A stretch of DNA of 6,436 nt from NCBI GenBank assembly GCA_947497635.1, contig CANMHZ010000070.1, positions 1-6,436 on the forward strand, given 5' to 3'. This DNA comes from Helicobacteraceae bacterium. Its GTDB lineage: Bacteria > Campylobacterota > Campylobacteria > Campylobacterales > Sulfurimonadaceae. The position numbers were made by a program, and so were the translations under genes. The first letter of the stretch is position 1, and each line of letters begins with the position of its first letter. Positions 1 through 5,450 of this stretch are shown piece after piece. Under the pieces are notes generated by a model. That model saw only the letters and a list, made by a program, of their open reading frames with translations, did no database searches and was not told where the DNA came from.

Positions 1-1
1 A

Positions 2-973
2 AAAGAGTTCTTTGGGGACAAATGGAATGGCGACTATACTCCAAGAAGTGGAACGAACCTTGTAATGGCAAGTGCACGCTCTGAAATAGGGGGAAATTAT
101 GAGGGATGGCATATCGGGTACGTCCACCGTCTTGAGACGATAATCGAAGCGAGTCACGATTTTGTTGATCTTTTTTATGCGATCAAGCACTCAGAGGATT
201 TAACCGTAGGGCGACAATACGATCTTAATTTGAAAATTAACGGATTTCAAGCCGATGGGTTGCACGTGGCTAAATCTATCCCTTTGTATAGCGGTAATGA
301 TCTGAATATTAGAGGTGGTGTTGGGTTATCACTACTGCGCGGTATTCGGATGCAGCAAGGGGTGGTGGAGGGTACAGCTACTGCTTTGGCTGGCAAGGAT
401 TATAGCTATTCTGGGGTTGTTGATTATTACTATACGAGTAACTATTTGTATGATCTTGATCTCAATGTTCCGACAGGATATGGAATTAGTCCTGATATTG
501 GGGTGATTGGTGATTGGAAAAATTGGCATAGTGAAATCGTCATTAATGATCTTTTCGGGTTTATGCAGTGGAATAATGCCCCCTATACCAATGCTAACAT
601 CTCCTCCAATACTAAGCATTATGATAGTGATGGATACGTACAATATTCTCCTACGATTACAGGATTGGAGACAACTCGTCAATTCACGCAACATTTTGAG
701 CCCAAAGGCTTTGCTTCACTTCGATATAACAATAGTGTGCTTAGTCCATTTGTCCAAGCATCTACGACGAGAGGGTACATCTTTCCTGAAGGAGGGCTCC
801 TTGTTACCCTCAAAAATGTTCCAACGATAAGGCTATCGTATGAAACTTTTTTTAGTTCTTACGGTGTTGCATTAACATCAAAATATGGCTATATGGGATT
901 TCAAACAAATAAACTTAATCCCGATAAAGCGTCAACTCTAAGTTTAGCGTTTGGAATACACTATGCTTACTAA
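2..973 (+). CDS. Putative outer-membrane beta-barrel protein, N-terminus missing (5' partial)
   Basis: The reading frame is open from the first complete codon at position 2 to a TAA at 971-973, giving 323 residues. The Met codon at 65 has no convincing ribosome binding site and lies inside a continuous frame, so I treat the gene as cut by the window edge rather than starting there. The visible part has no hydrophobic helix. It is rich in Tyr, Gly, Ser, Asn and Thr in alternating polar/apolar stretches, and it ends in aromatic residues (HYAY), as outer-membrane barrels often do. Blocks that look conserved in style are GRQYDLNLKINGFQADG (about residues 70-86 of the fragment) and DGYVQYSPTITGLETTRQF (about 211-229). 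I recognise no characterised family and assign no substrate. A second putative outer-membrane gene begins 20 nt downstream on the same strand, so the two are probably one operon. A secreted or surface-attached beta-rich protein is an alternative. Confidence 0.6.
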   Translation, partial: KEFFGDKWNGDYTPRSGTNLVMASARSEIGGNYEGWHIGYVHRLETIIEASHDFVDLFYAIKHSEDLTVGRQYDLNLKINGFQADGLHVAKSIPLYSGNDLNIRGGVGLSLLRGIRMQQGVVEGTATALAGKDYSYSGVVDYYYTSNYLYDLDLNVPTGYGISPDIGVIGDWKNWHSEIVINDLFGFMQWNNAPYTNANISSNTKHYDSDGYVQYSPTITGLETTRQFTQHFEPKGFASLRYNNSVLSPFVQASTTRGYIFPEGGLLVTLKNVPTIRLSYETFFSSYGVALTSKYGYMGFQTNKLNPDKASTLSLAFGIHYAY

Positions 974-993
974 ATTTAAATAAAAGGAATCAC

Positions 994-1821
994 ATGAAAA
1001 AAAATCTTCTTATTCTTTCCCTAGCGGGAATGGCAACAGTTCTCTCAGCGGAATCAAAATCGTTTGATGGGTATTCGTATGGGGGTATTGGGTTTGAGAG
1101 CGCAACGTATAAAGAAACACATGGATCACTTAAATCTAGTGCAAAAGGATCTAGCCCTGTTTATACAACAGGTTCTTTAGTTCGAGTTAATGATCGATAT
1201 GACTTTTCTCTTGATTTTTCTTCGACGTTACTTCCATCTACAATTAACGAAAAATGGTCTAATGCCAGTGGAACAATACTAACAGATGATTACGCTCTTT
1301 TAGCCAATAGCGCACAAATTTTAGTGCACTATAAACTTACTCCTCAACATCGAATTGTTGTGGGACCTTACTATGTTTTAAATACTTTTAAACGTTATAA
1401 TCAAATTGCGATTGATCCGACTCAAGTAGTTGTCGTTCCAGGTGTTACGGAAGAACAATCAGCTTCGGTGAGTGGAATCATTGGATATTGGTATGAAAGT
1501 AATACTGCAGCAATTGAAGGATGGAGATATAAAGGAAGTGCCCTCATCTCACATCCTTTGTGGCAAAAAACTACCAACACCGCATCTACAGGAGATATTG
1601 CATTTAGTGATATTGGTGGATACAACGTAGATATTTCGGCTTATGCAGGATACACTCTTTTTAAAGGGTTTGAAATTGGTACATTTGCTGGATACAATCG
1701 CCAACAGCGTAATGGTGGAGGACCAAAATTAGACAGTGTAGGCAATCACGTCACATGGCCAGAAAATACCCTTCAAACCTATCGTGCAGGTGTCAACGCC
1801 GTATGGCATTTTAGAGACTAA
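994..1821 (+). CDS. Exported putative outer-membrane protein of unknown function
   Basis: A 275-residue protein with a textbook signal peptide: a KK n-region, the hydrophobic core LLILSLAGMATVL, and a predicted cut after LSA at residue 19. The mature part has no transmembrane helix. It consists of alternating beta-strand-like segments rich in Tyr, Gly, Ser and Thr, for example YALLANSAQILVHYKL, RIVVGPYYVL and VDISAYAGYTLF, which suggests a barrel of roughly 8-12 strands. The C-terminus is AVWHFRD, so the usual terminal aromatic is followed by two polar residues. The ATG is supported by AAGGAA at 984-989, four bases upstream. The gene follows the preceding putative barrel gene by 20 nt with no promoter evident between them, so the pair is likely co-transcribed and may act together at the outer membrane. 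A hairpin at 1828-1850 follows the stop. I do not recognise the family. A periplasmic beta-rich protein is the main alternative. Confidence 0.7.
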   Translation: MKKNLLILSLAGMATVLSAESKSFDGYSYGGIGFESATYKETHGSLKSSAKGSSPVYTTGSLVRVNDRYDFSLDFSSTLLPSTINEKWSNASGTILTDDYALLANSAQILVHYKLTPQHRIVVGPYYVLNTFKRYNQIAIDPTQVVVVPGVTEEQSASVSGIIGYWYESNTAAIEGWRYKGSALISHPLWQKTTNTASTGDIAFSDIGGYNVDISAYAGYTLFKGFEIGTFAGYNRQQRNGGGPKLDSVGNHVTWPENTLQTYRAGVNAVWHFRD

Positions 1822-1827
1822 AAGAAC

Positions 1828-1851
1828 AAACGATCCGAGAAGGATCGTTTT
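1828..1851. terminator. Bidirectional stem-loop terminator between convergent genes
   Basis: A perfect 9-bp inverted repeat, AAACGATCC (1828-1836) and GGATCGTTT (1842-1850), encloses the loop GAGAA. On the plus strand the stem runs into TTTT and begins 7 nt after the stop of the 275-residue exported protein gene. On the minus strand it lies 15 nt past the stop of the TraF-like gene and is followed by GTTCTTTT. The U-tracts are short (4 T on either side), so termination may be incomplete. Its position between two converging genes fits a shared terminator. Confidence 0.7.
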
Positions 1852-1865
1852 GCTTACAAAGCTAC

Positions 1866-3179
1866 TTACCACGCCGATGAAAGAGCAAAATTCACCATCG
1901 CTTGCATCGGATACGCTGTTCCGTCAATTGCCCCTTTTTGACTTGCCATTTGTGCTGCAAGCTCGAAATGCAGCCATTTAGGCCCCGTTGCAACTCCTGC
2001 GGTATAAATAAGTCCAGCGGTATCATTTGGCGCCATATTTTGCATTAACCCGACGTTGAGTTCCAAGAATGAAAGATCGATATTGGCACCCCCTCCAACG
2101 TACTGTGTGTTATATCCTGTCACCGATTTATTTTCCGTAAGATCAGCATCAAAAGCGAGTTCGACCCAGTTTCCAAATTTATACGCCGTTCCTATGCGGG
2201 CAGCAGGTTTGAGTTTATATTCTCCGCCTCCTGCGGCTTGCGAAAGGGCAAACGCTGGGGAGTTAAGATTTTTCCCAACGAGGGCAACCGTTAGACTATC
2301 GGAGAAAGAAGGTTTGTACGCGAGACCCAAATCGACTCCGTAAGTGGTGGTATCTTTGACATTATCCTTTAAGTTGTTAAAAGCATTGTCAGAGTCGAGG
2401 GCAATTCTTTTGTTGAAAGTTTTACCCGCCATGAGCTTGAGGGCTCCTCCCACCGCCAAAGAACCATATCCTGTATCCAGTGAATATCCATATGCAAGGG
2501 GAACTTCAGCAACGGCAAGACCGACGATATTAACATAGGTCGTAGCGGCTCTGTTGGTAGCTAGATCACCTAGAGAATAGGCTAAAGAGTGATTGGCATA
2601 GGAAGTGCCATCAGACATAGATAGTAAACCGTCGGAACCTAGCTGATAATAGTTATTGTCATTACCTTGGAAAATAAGTTGCGTGCGCGATTGATCAATT
2701 GTTGCTAATGCACCAATATCGGACGTCCCAAAAAGCCCTGTCCCGAATGAGCCAAACGAGAGACCTAGATCAACTGTTGGACTAACTTGAAATCCTTTTT
2801 GATCCATCCCCCCAATGATGTCACGAGCCTTCAAAATCGTATCAATATCTGTCGACCCAACTACAGTATTATCATTGATATTACCATCGGCAATATTCAT
2901 CACATTGGAAAAATCCAAATCACTCAAATCCCCAACCGCTTTTCCTGCACCCGTATCTTTGAGTCCAACTCCACCACCCAAATGGATACTAAACTTCTCA
3001 TGGTTATTTGCCAAGAGAGCAGGGTTGTTATACGCTGCGAGAGATGAGGGAGAAGTAGCAATACCAGCACCCCCCATAGAAGCAGCACGAGCACCCAATA
3101 CTTGGAACTCCATAGCAGAGACGGTTGTAGCAATACAAGCAGATGCAATTAGTGATAATACGATTTTTGTTGAAGTCAT
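1866..3179 (-). CDS. TraF-like (TraF_2 type) exported beta-barrel protein
   Basis: A 437-residue protein with a signal peptide of about 22 residues (hydrophobic core IVLSLIASACIATTV, likely cut after VSA). Right after it comes the motif LGARAASMGGAGIATSPSSL (28-47), followed by NNPALLA. This arrangement is typical of the barrel proteins that annotation pipelines call 'conjugal transfer protein TraF' (TraF_2), and it is also related in style to PorV and FadL-like barrels. Later segments such as YGVDLGLAYKPSFSDSLTVA, KPAARIGTAYKFGNWVELAF and WLHFELAAQMA are strand-like, and the protein ends in an aromatic residue (SSAW). The family name comes from a distant link to the F-plasmid gene. No other transfer gene is present, so a role in conjugation is not supported; an outer-membrane barrel of unknown substrate is the safer reading. 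The ATG has AAGGAA (3185-3190) at 5-nt spacing. The gene stands alone, convergent with the left-hand pair and divergent from the lytic transglycosylase gene. Confidence 0.75.
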   Translation of the reverse strand: MTSTKIVLSLIASACIATTVSAMEFQVLGARAASMGGAGIATSPSSLAAYNNPALLANNHEKFSIHLGGGVGLKDTGAGKAVGDLSDLDFSNVMNIADGNINDNTVVGSTDIDTILKARDIIGGMDQKGFQVSPTVDLGLSFGSFGTGLFGTSDIGALATIDQSRTQLIFQGNDNNYYQLGSDGLLSMSDGTSYANHSLAYSLGDLATNRAATTYVNIVGLAVAEVPLAYGYSLDTGYGSLAVGGALKLMAGKTFNKRIALDSDNAFNNLKDNVKDTTTYGVDLGLAYKPSFSDSLTVALVGKNLNSPAFALSQAAGGGEYKLKPAARIGTAYKFGNWVELAFDADLTENKSVTGYNTQYVGGGANIDLSFLELNVGLMQNMAPNDTAGLIYTAGVATGPKWLHFELAAQMASQKGAIDGTAYPMQAMVNFALSSAW

Positions 3180-3308
3180 GATAATTCCTTATTTTTATAA
3201 TTACTATTGTTGCACAAAGCCGTTGTTAAGTTAATGAAAAGTAAATAACTGGCTATAGTTTCTCTAAAATGTAACGAATGGAAACAAAATAAGGAAGTTT
3301 TAGAGAAT
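3180..3308. promoter_or_regulatory. Divergent intergenic region with the promoters of the TraF-like and transglycosylase genes
   Basis: These 129 AT-rich nucleotides separate two divergently transcribed genes, so both promoters must lie here unless one is inside a neighbouring gene. For the minus-strand gene the only -10-like elements are TAGTAAT and the AT-rich TTATAA close to the ribosome binding site, neither with a good -35 box. A short palindrome, TTAAGTTAA (3226-3234), sits centrally and could be an operator, but it is too short and AT-rich to claim. No small ORF with a ribosome binding site was seen here. Confidence 0.45.
3231..3259 (+). promoter_or_regulatory. Candidate sigma-70 promoter for the lytic transglycosylase gene
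   Basis: TTAATG (3231-3236) and TATAGT (3254-3259) are separated by 17 nt, about 50 nt upstream of the ATG at 3309. The -10 matches the consensus at five of six positions and the -35 is weak. A second AT-rich hexamer, TAAAAT at 3265-3270, is a possible alternative -10. This is inferred from pattern only. Confidence 0.35.
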
Positions 3309-3755
3309 ATGAGATTAGAATTGCAAATGATAAAATTTTTACTACTAGCTTTTATTTTCCCACTTCTTCTCTTGGCGAAAGTTGCTGATTATAATGATGT
3401 TTTTGAAAAAGCGGGGGCGCATTATAATATCCCCCCCTTGCTTCTCAAAAATATTGCAACTATCGAAAGCGGCGGTAATCCCAATGCAATTCGACGCAAT
3501 GATAATGGAAGCAAAGATTACGGGTTAATGCAGATCAACTCTATTCATTTTCATCGTTTGGCGCAGTGGGGGATTAATGAACAAAATATTCTTAATCCTC
3601 AAATTAATATTTTCGTGGGGAGTTGGCTACTTTCAGAGCATATCAAAGAGAAAGGGTTTAATCTTCAAGCCATTGGAAACTACCACTCTAAAACAGCCGT
3701 CTATAAAGAGAAGTGGTTGCATCGGCTTGTTGTGGCATTGAAAGAGTCACCCTAA
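3309..3755 (+). CDS. Small exported lytic transglycosylase (SLT domain, IagB/VirB1-like)
   Basis: A 148-residue enzyme predicted to cleave the MurNAc-GlcNAc bond of peptidoglycan in the periplasm, forming 1,6-anhydro ends. The hydrophobic N-terminus (FLLLAFIFPLLLLA, 10-23) acts as a signal peptide, with a likely cut near LLA/KVADYND. The SLT (goose-lysozyme-like) fold shows its usual landmarks in order: IPPLLLKNIATIESGGNPNA with the catalytic Glu53, DYGLMQIN (70-77), and AIGNYHS (121-127). The protein is little more than the catalytic domain, like the small transglycosylases that open the wall for secretion or pilus machines, but no such machine is in the window. The start is uncertain: ATG 3309 has AAGGAA (3291-3296) 12 nt upstream, which is longer than usual, while Met7 (3327) gives a cleaner signal peptide (MIKFLLLAF) but has no ribosome binding site. 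The 3' end is 10 nt from the end of convergent minE. Confidence 0.88.
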   Translation: MRLELQMIKFLLLAFIFPLLLLAKVADYNDVFEKAGAHYNIPPLLLKNIATIESGGNPNAIRRNDNGSKDYGLMQINSIHFHRLAQWGINEQNILNPQINIFVGSWLLSEHIKEKGFNLQAIGNYHSKTAVYKEKWLHRLVVALKESP

Positions 3756-3765
3756 AAAAGGGTGA
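3747..3765. terminator. Hairpin at the junction of the convergent transglycosylase and minE genes
   Basis: A perfect 7-bp inverted repeat, TCACCCT (3747-3753) and AGGGTGA (3759-3765), has an AAAAA loop. The left arm contains the last sense codons of the transglycosylase gene and the first base of its TAA stop. The right arm abuts the minE stop codon (3766-3768, minus strand). It is well placed as a shared terminator for both transcripts, but neither strand has a clear U-tract after the stem (TTATTTGG on plus, CTCTTTCA on minus), so it may instead protect 3' ends. Confidence 0.5.
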
Positions 3766-4002
3766 TTATTTGGGGATAACGATCTCGATTCCTAGGGTAT
3801 CGACATCTCCGTCACTCTCTTTGGTGATATTGACACTTTGGGCTTGAATATACTTGCGAACCACCGCGATAATATCCGCTTTCATCTCTGCCATAAAAGG
3901 ATAAGCGGTATTGTTGCGGTCGGAACTAATAGCAATACGAAGTCTATCTTTTGCAACTCCGGCACTTGTCTCTTTTTTGTTAAATAAAGAAAAAAAACTC
4001 AT
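3766..4002 (-). CDS. minE: Cell division topological specificity factor MinE
   Basis: A 78-residue protein of typical MinE length. MinE binds membrane-bound MinD, displaces MinC and stimulates the MinD ATPase, which drives the oscillation that keeps the division site at midcell. The expected parts are visible in order: an amphipathic membrane-binding N-terminus (MSFFSLFNKK, 1-10), the MinD-contact segment (AKDRLRIAISSDR, 17-29), the helix MKADIIAVVRKYIQ (about 40-53), and the closing beta strand TLGIEIVIPK (69-78) of the dimeric specificity domain. The ATG overlaps the minD TGA as ATGA (4-nt overlap). No Shine-Dalgarno sequence precedes it, so translation is probably coupled to minD. It is the last gene of the min operon and ends next to a hairpin shared with the convergent transglycosylase gene. 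Confidence 0.95.
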   Translation of the reverse strand: MSFFSLFNKKETSAGVAKDRLRIAISSDRNNTAYPFMAEMKADIIAVVRKYIQAQSVNITKESDGDVDTLGIEIVIPK

Positions 4003-4814
4003 TGGAACAAACTTTTGATTTTACCCATCAACGAGGGTGCATTATAGGTTTCAACATCTTCAAAGGGGATATTTTCACCACATAGGCGTTTGCTGATACG
4101 CTTATACGCAAGACCCGCGTGAGATTTATCATTTAAGATAATAGGTTTACCCGTGTTGGATGCTTCTACAATTCCTTTGTCTTCGGGGATTTTTCCAAGA
4201 AGGTCAATAGAGAGAATATCCAAAATATCATTACTCGTCAGCATCTCCCCACTTGTCACCATAGCGGGATTGATACGGTTGATAACGAGGTATTTTTGAA
4301 CTTTTTTATTTTCTTTGGCTCGCTCACATTTTGCATCAACTATCCCGATCGCTTTATCGGCATCACGAATAGAGGAGACTTCAGGATTAACGACGACGAT
4401 GGTTGCATCGGCGTACATGATGGTGTGTTCAAATCCGCTCTCAATTCCCGCAGGGGCATCAAGGATGACATAATCAAACTCCGCTTTGAGGGTTTCGATC
4501 AGTTTTTTCACTTTCTCTTGAACCAGTGCTGATTTGTCTTTGGTCTGAGAGGCGGCAAGAAGAAAAAGATTCTCTGTATGCTTGCTTTTGATAAGCGCTT
4601 GCTTTAGCCCTGCTTCATCGTCCATAACATGCACCATATCGTAAATAACACGATTCTCTAACCCCAAAATAAGATCAAGATTTCGCTGCCCCAAATCAAA
4701 ATCAACAAGGACGACTTTTTTTCCCTCTTGCGCAATCCCGATTCCAAGATTGGCTGTAGTGGTGGTTTTTCCAACACCGCCTTTACCGCTTATAATTGCA
4801 TAGACTATGCCCAT
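3999..4814 (-). CDS. minD: Septum site-determining ATPase MinD
   Basis: A 271-residue ParA/MinD-family ATPase. With ATP bound it dimerises on the inner membrane, recruits MinC, and is released by MinE. The deviant Walker A KGGVGKTT is at 11-18 (signature Lys11, P-loop Lys16), followed by VDFDLGQRNLD (37-47). The Walker B region ILDAPAGIE (117-125) matches the MinD pattern, with Ala where Escherichia coli has Ser. A NR/INP segment at 179-183 and IPEDKGIVEASNTGKP (209-224) are also family-typical. The C-terminal SLMGKIKSLFQ (261-271) is an amphipathic helix matching the MinD membrane-targeting sequence, which distinguishes it from the flagellar paralogue FlhG and from ParA or Soj. The sequence recalls Helicobacter pylori MinD. 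The start codon overlaps the end of minC by 10 nt and is served by an AAGGAA inside minC (4820-4825). Confidence 0.96.
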   Translation of the reverse strand: MGIVYAIISGKGGVGKTTTTANLGIGIAQEGKKVVLVDFDLGQRNLDLILGLENRVIYDMVHVMDDEAGLKQALIKSKHTENLFLLAASQTKDKSALVQEKVKKLIETLKAEFDYVILDAPAGIESGFEHTIMYADATIVVVNPEVSSIRDADKAIGIVDAKCERAKENKKVQKYLVINRINPAMVTSGEMLTSNDILDILSIDLLGKIPEDKGIVEASNTGKPIILNDKSHAGLAYKRISKRLCGENIPFEDVETYNAPSLMGKIKSLFQ

Positions 4815-5350
4815 TTAGGTTCCTTTTCTATTGGTGATACAATGATCTCTTCACCATTAAAGATAATTTTATTAAATCTGTTTTCCAGTAAGCTTCCGTC
4901 AATTTCAGCGCCGTTAAAAACGATCATCGCTTTGGGAGATGTTTTTACCAGCATAAAATCCCCATTGCAAAAGATCATCCCATCGACCGTTCCCGTAACG
5001 ATAAGATTCCCCTCAACGTAAAGCTTTGCCCCACTATTCACGCGGTTGAGCACTAACAGATCACTCTCTACTTTGATCTCTTGCCCACTTCGGACAATCT
5101 CATCAATAATTTTCAGATCACTTTGTTTCAAAACAAGTTCCTGATGTTTGTTATCCGCTACGCTTAAATGGGTGGTATACGTCACTTCATTGTTAATTAG
5201 ATACTCTTCTATCACAGGGGTTATTTCCCCTTTTAGATAAATGAGATAATGCTTTAACATAACAATATTTTTATCCATAAAAGCTAAAAACGTTTTTTCA
5301 GAATCTATGGTTAATTCAAAAACACGAACAGAATACTGTTTAACTTTCAC
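4805..5350 (-). CDS. minC: Septum site-determining protein MinC (division inhibitor), short form
   Basis: A 181-residue protein, shorter than E. coli MinC (about 230). MinC blocks FtsZ ring formation wherever MinD holds it on the membrane. The C-terminal half is the recognisable MinC beta-helix domain. It begins with VRSGQEIKV, where RSGQ (87-90) is the conserved MinD-binding turn, and continues with DLLVLNRVNSGAKLYVEGN (97-115) and IVTGTVDG (117-124). The usual xxGRALAG block is replaced by MIFCNGD. Residues 1-85 are compatible with the FtsZ-interacting N-terminal domain but are too divergent to recognise by eye, so identity rests on the C-terminal domain and on the minD-minE context. The start is GTG: no in-frame ATG exists between it and an upstream in-frame stop, and AAGGG (5356-5360) precedes it at 5 nt. 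It is the first gene of the operon. Confidence 0.9.
   Translation of the reverse strand: MKVKQYSVRVFELTIDSEKTFLAFMDKNIVMLKHYLIYLKGEITPVIEEYLINNEVTYTTHLSVADNKHQELVLKQSDLKIIDEIVRSGQEIKVESDLLVLNRVNSGAKLYVEGNLIVTGTVDGMIFCNGDFMLVKTSPKAMIVFNGAEIDGSLLENRFNKIIFNGEEIIVSPIEKEPKWA
4820..4825 (-). promoter_or_regulatory. minD ribosome binding site inside the minC reading frame
   Basis: AAGGAA on the minus strand sits 5 nt before the minD ATG and is read in minC as Lys-Glu, near the end of that gene. It confirms the minD start and shows that minD initiates independently while minC is still being translated. Confidence 0.8.
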
Positions 5351-5355
5351 GGTAG

Positions 5356-5360
5356 CCCTT
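5356..5360 (-). promoter_or_regulatory. Ribosome binding site that fixes the GTG start of minC
   Basis: AAGGG on the minus strand is 5 nt before GTG at 5350. An in-frame TAA lies a few codons further upstream, and no ATG lies between the two. The first downstream in-frame Met (residue 25) would remove most of the N-terminal domain. Confidence 0.7.
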
Positions 5361-5384
5361 GACGAAATAGTTTAACGATTGGCA

Positions 5385-5393
5385 ATTATAACA
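5385..5393 (-). promoter_or_regulatory. Extended -10 promoter of the minCDE operon
   Basis: The minus strand reads TGTTATAAT, a perfect TGnTATAAT extended -10 element, ending 34 nt before the minC GTG. No good -35 hexamer lies 16-18 nt upstream, which is acceptable for an extended -10 promoter and common for housekeeping promoters of Campylobacterota. Transcription would start near 5378, leaving a leader of about 28 nt with the ribosome binding site. It lies in the 100-nt gap after the chemotaxis gene, so the min genes probably have their own promoter. Confidence 0.65.
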
Positions 5394-5450
5394 TAGTGCC
5401 TCTACAAACATTCATGAGGAAAACTCTTCACTTTATCTACCTCTGTACGA

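Noticed and set aside
332..694. Minus-strand 120-residue open frame
   Set aside because: It lies opposite the well-supported beta-rich plus-strand gene, has no ribosome binding site, and has an Ile-rich composition typical of an antisense shadow.
65..973. A complete 302-residue gene starting at ATG 65
   Set aside because: The frame continues upstream to the window edge without a stop, and there is no ribosome binding site before 65, so a truncated longer gene is more likely.
1866..3179. Part of a conjugative or integrative element
   Set aside because: Only the family label suggests it. No integrase, relaxase, other transfer gene, direct repeat or attachment site is visible in the window.
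2815..3234. Plus-strand 139-residue open frame extending into the divergent intergenic region
   Set aside because: It runs antisense to the N-terminal part of the TraF-like gene, including its signal peptide. It has no ribosome binding site and a low-complexity Pro/Ser/Ala composition.
3226..3234. Palindrome TTAAGTTAA as an operator
   Set aside because: Nine AT-rich bases are expected by chance in such a region, and there is no second copy nearby.
3258..3285. GTTTC/GAAAC inverted repeat upstream of the transglycosylase gene
   Set aside because: A 5-bp stem with an 18-nt loop is too weak to support a riboswitch or attenuator.
3999..4814. MinD-like protein as flagellar FlhG or a ParA/Soj partition protein
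   Set aside because: The C-terminal amphipathic helix, the DAPAGIE signature and the overlap with minC and minE identify it as MinD.
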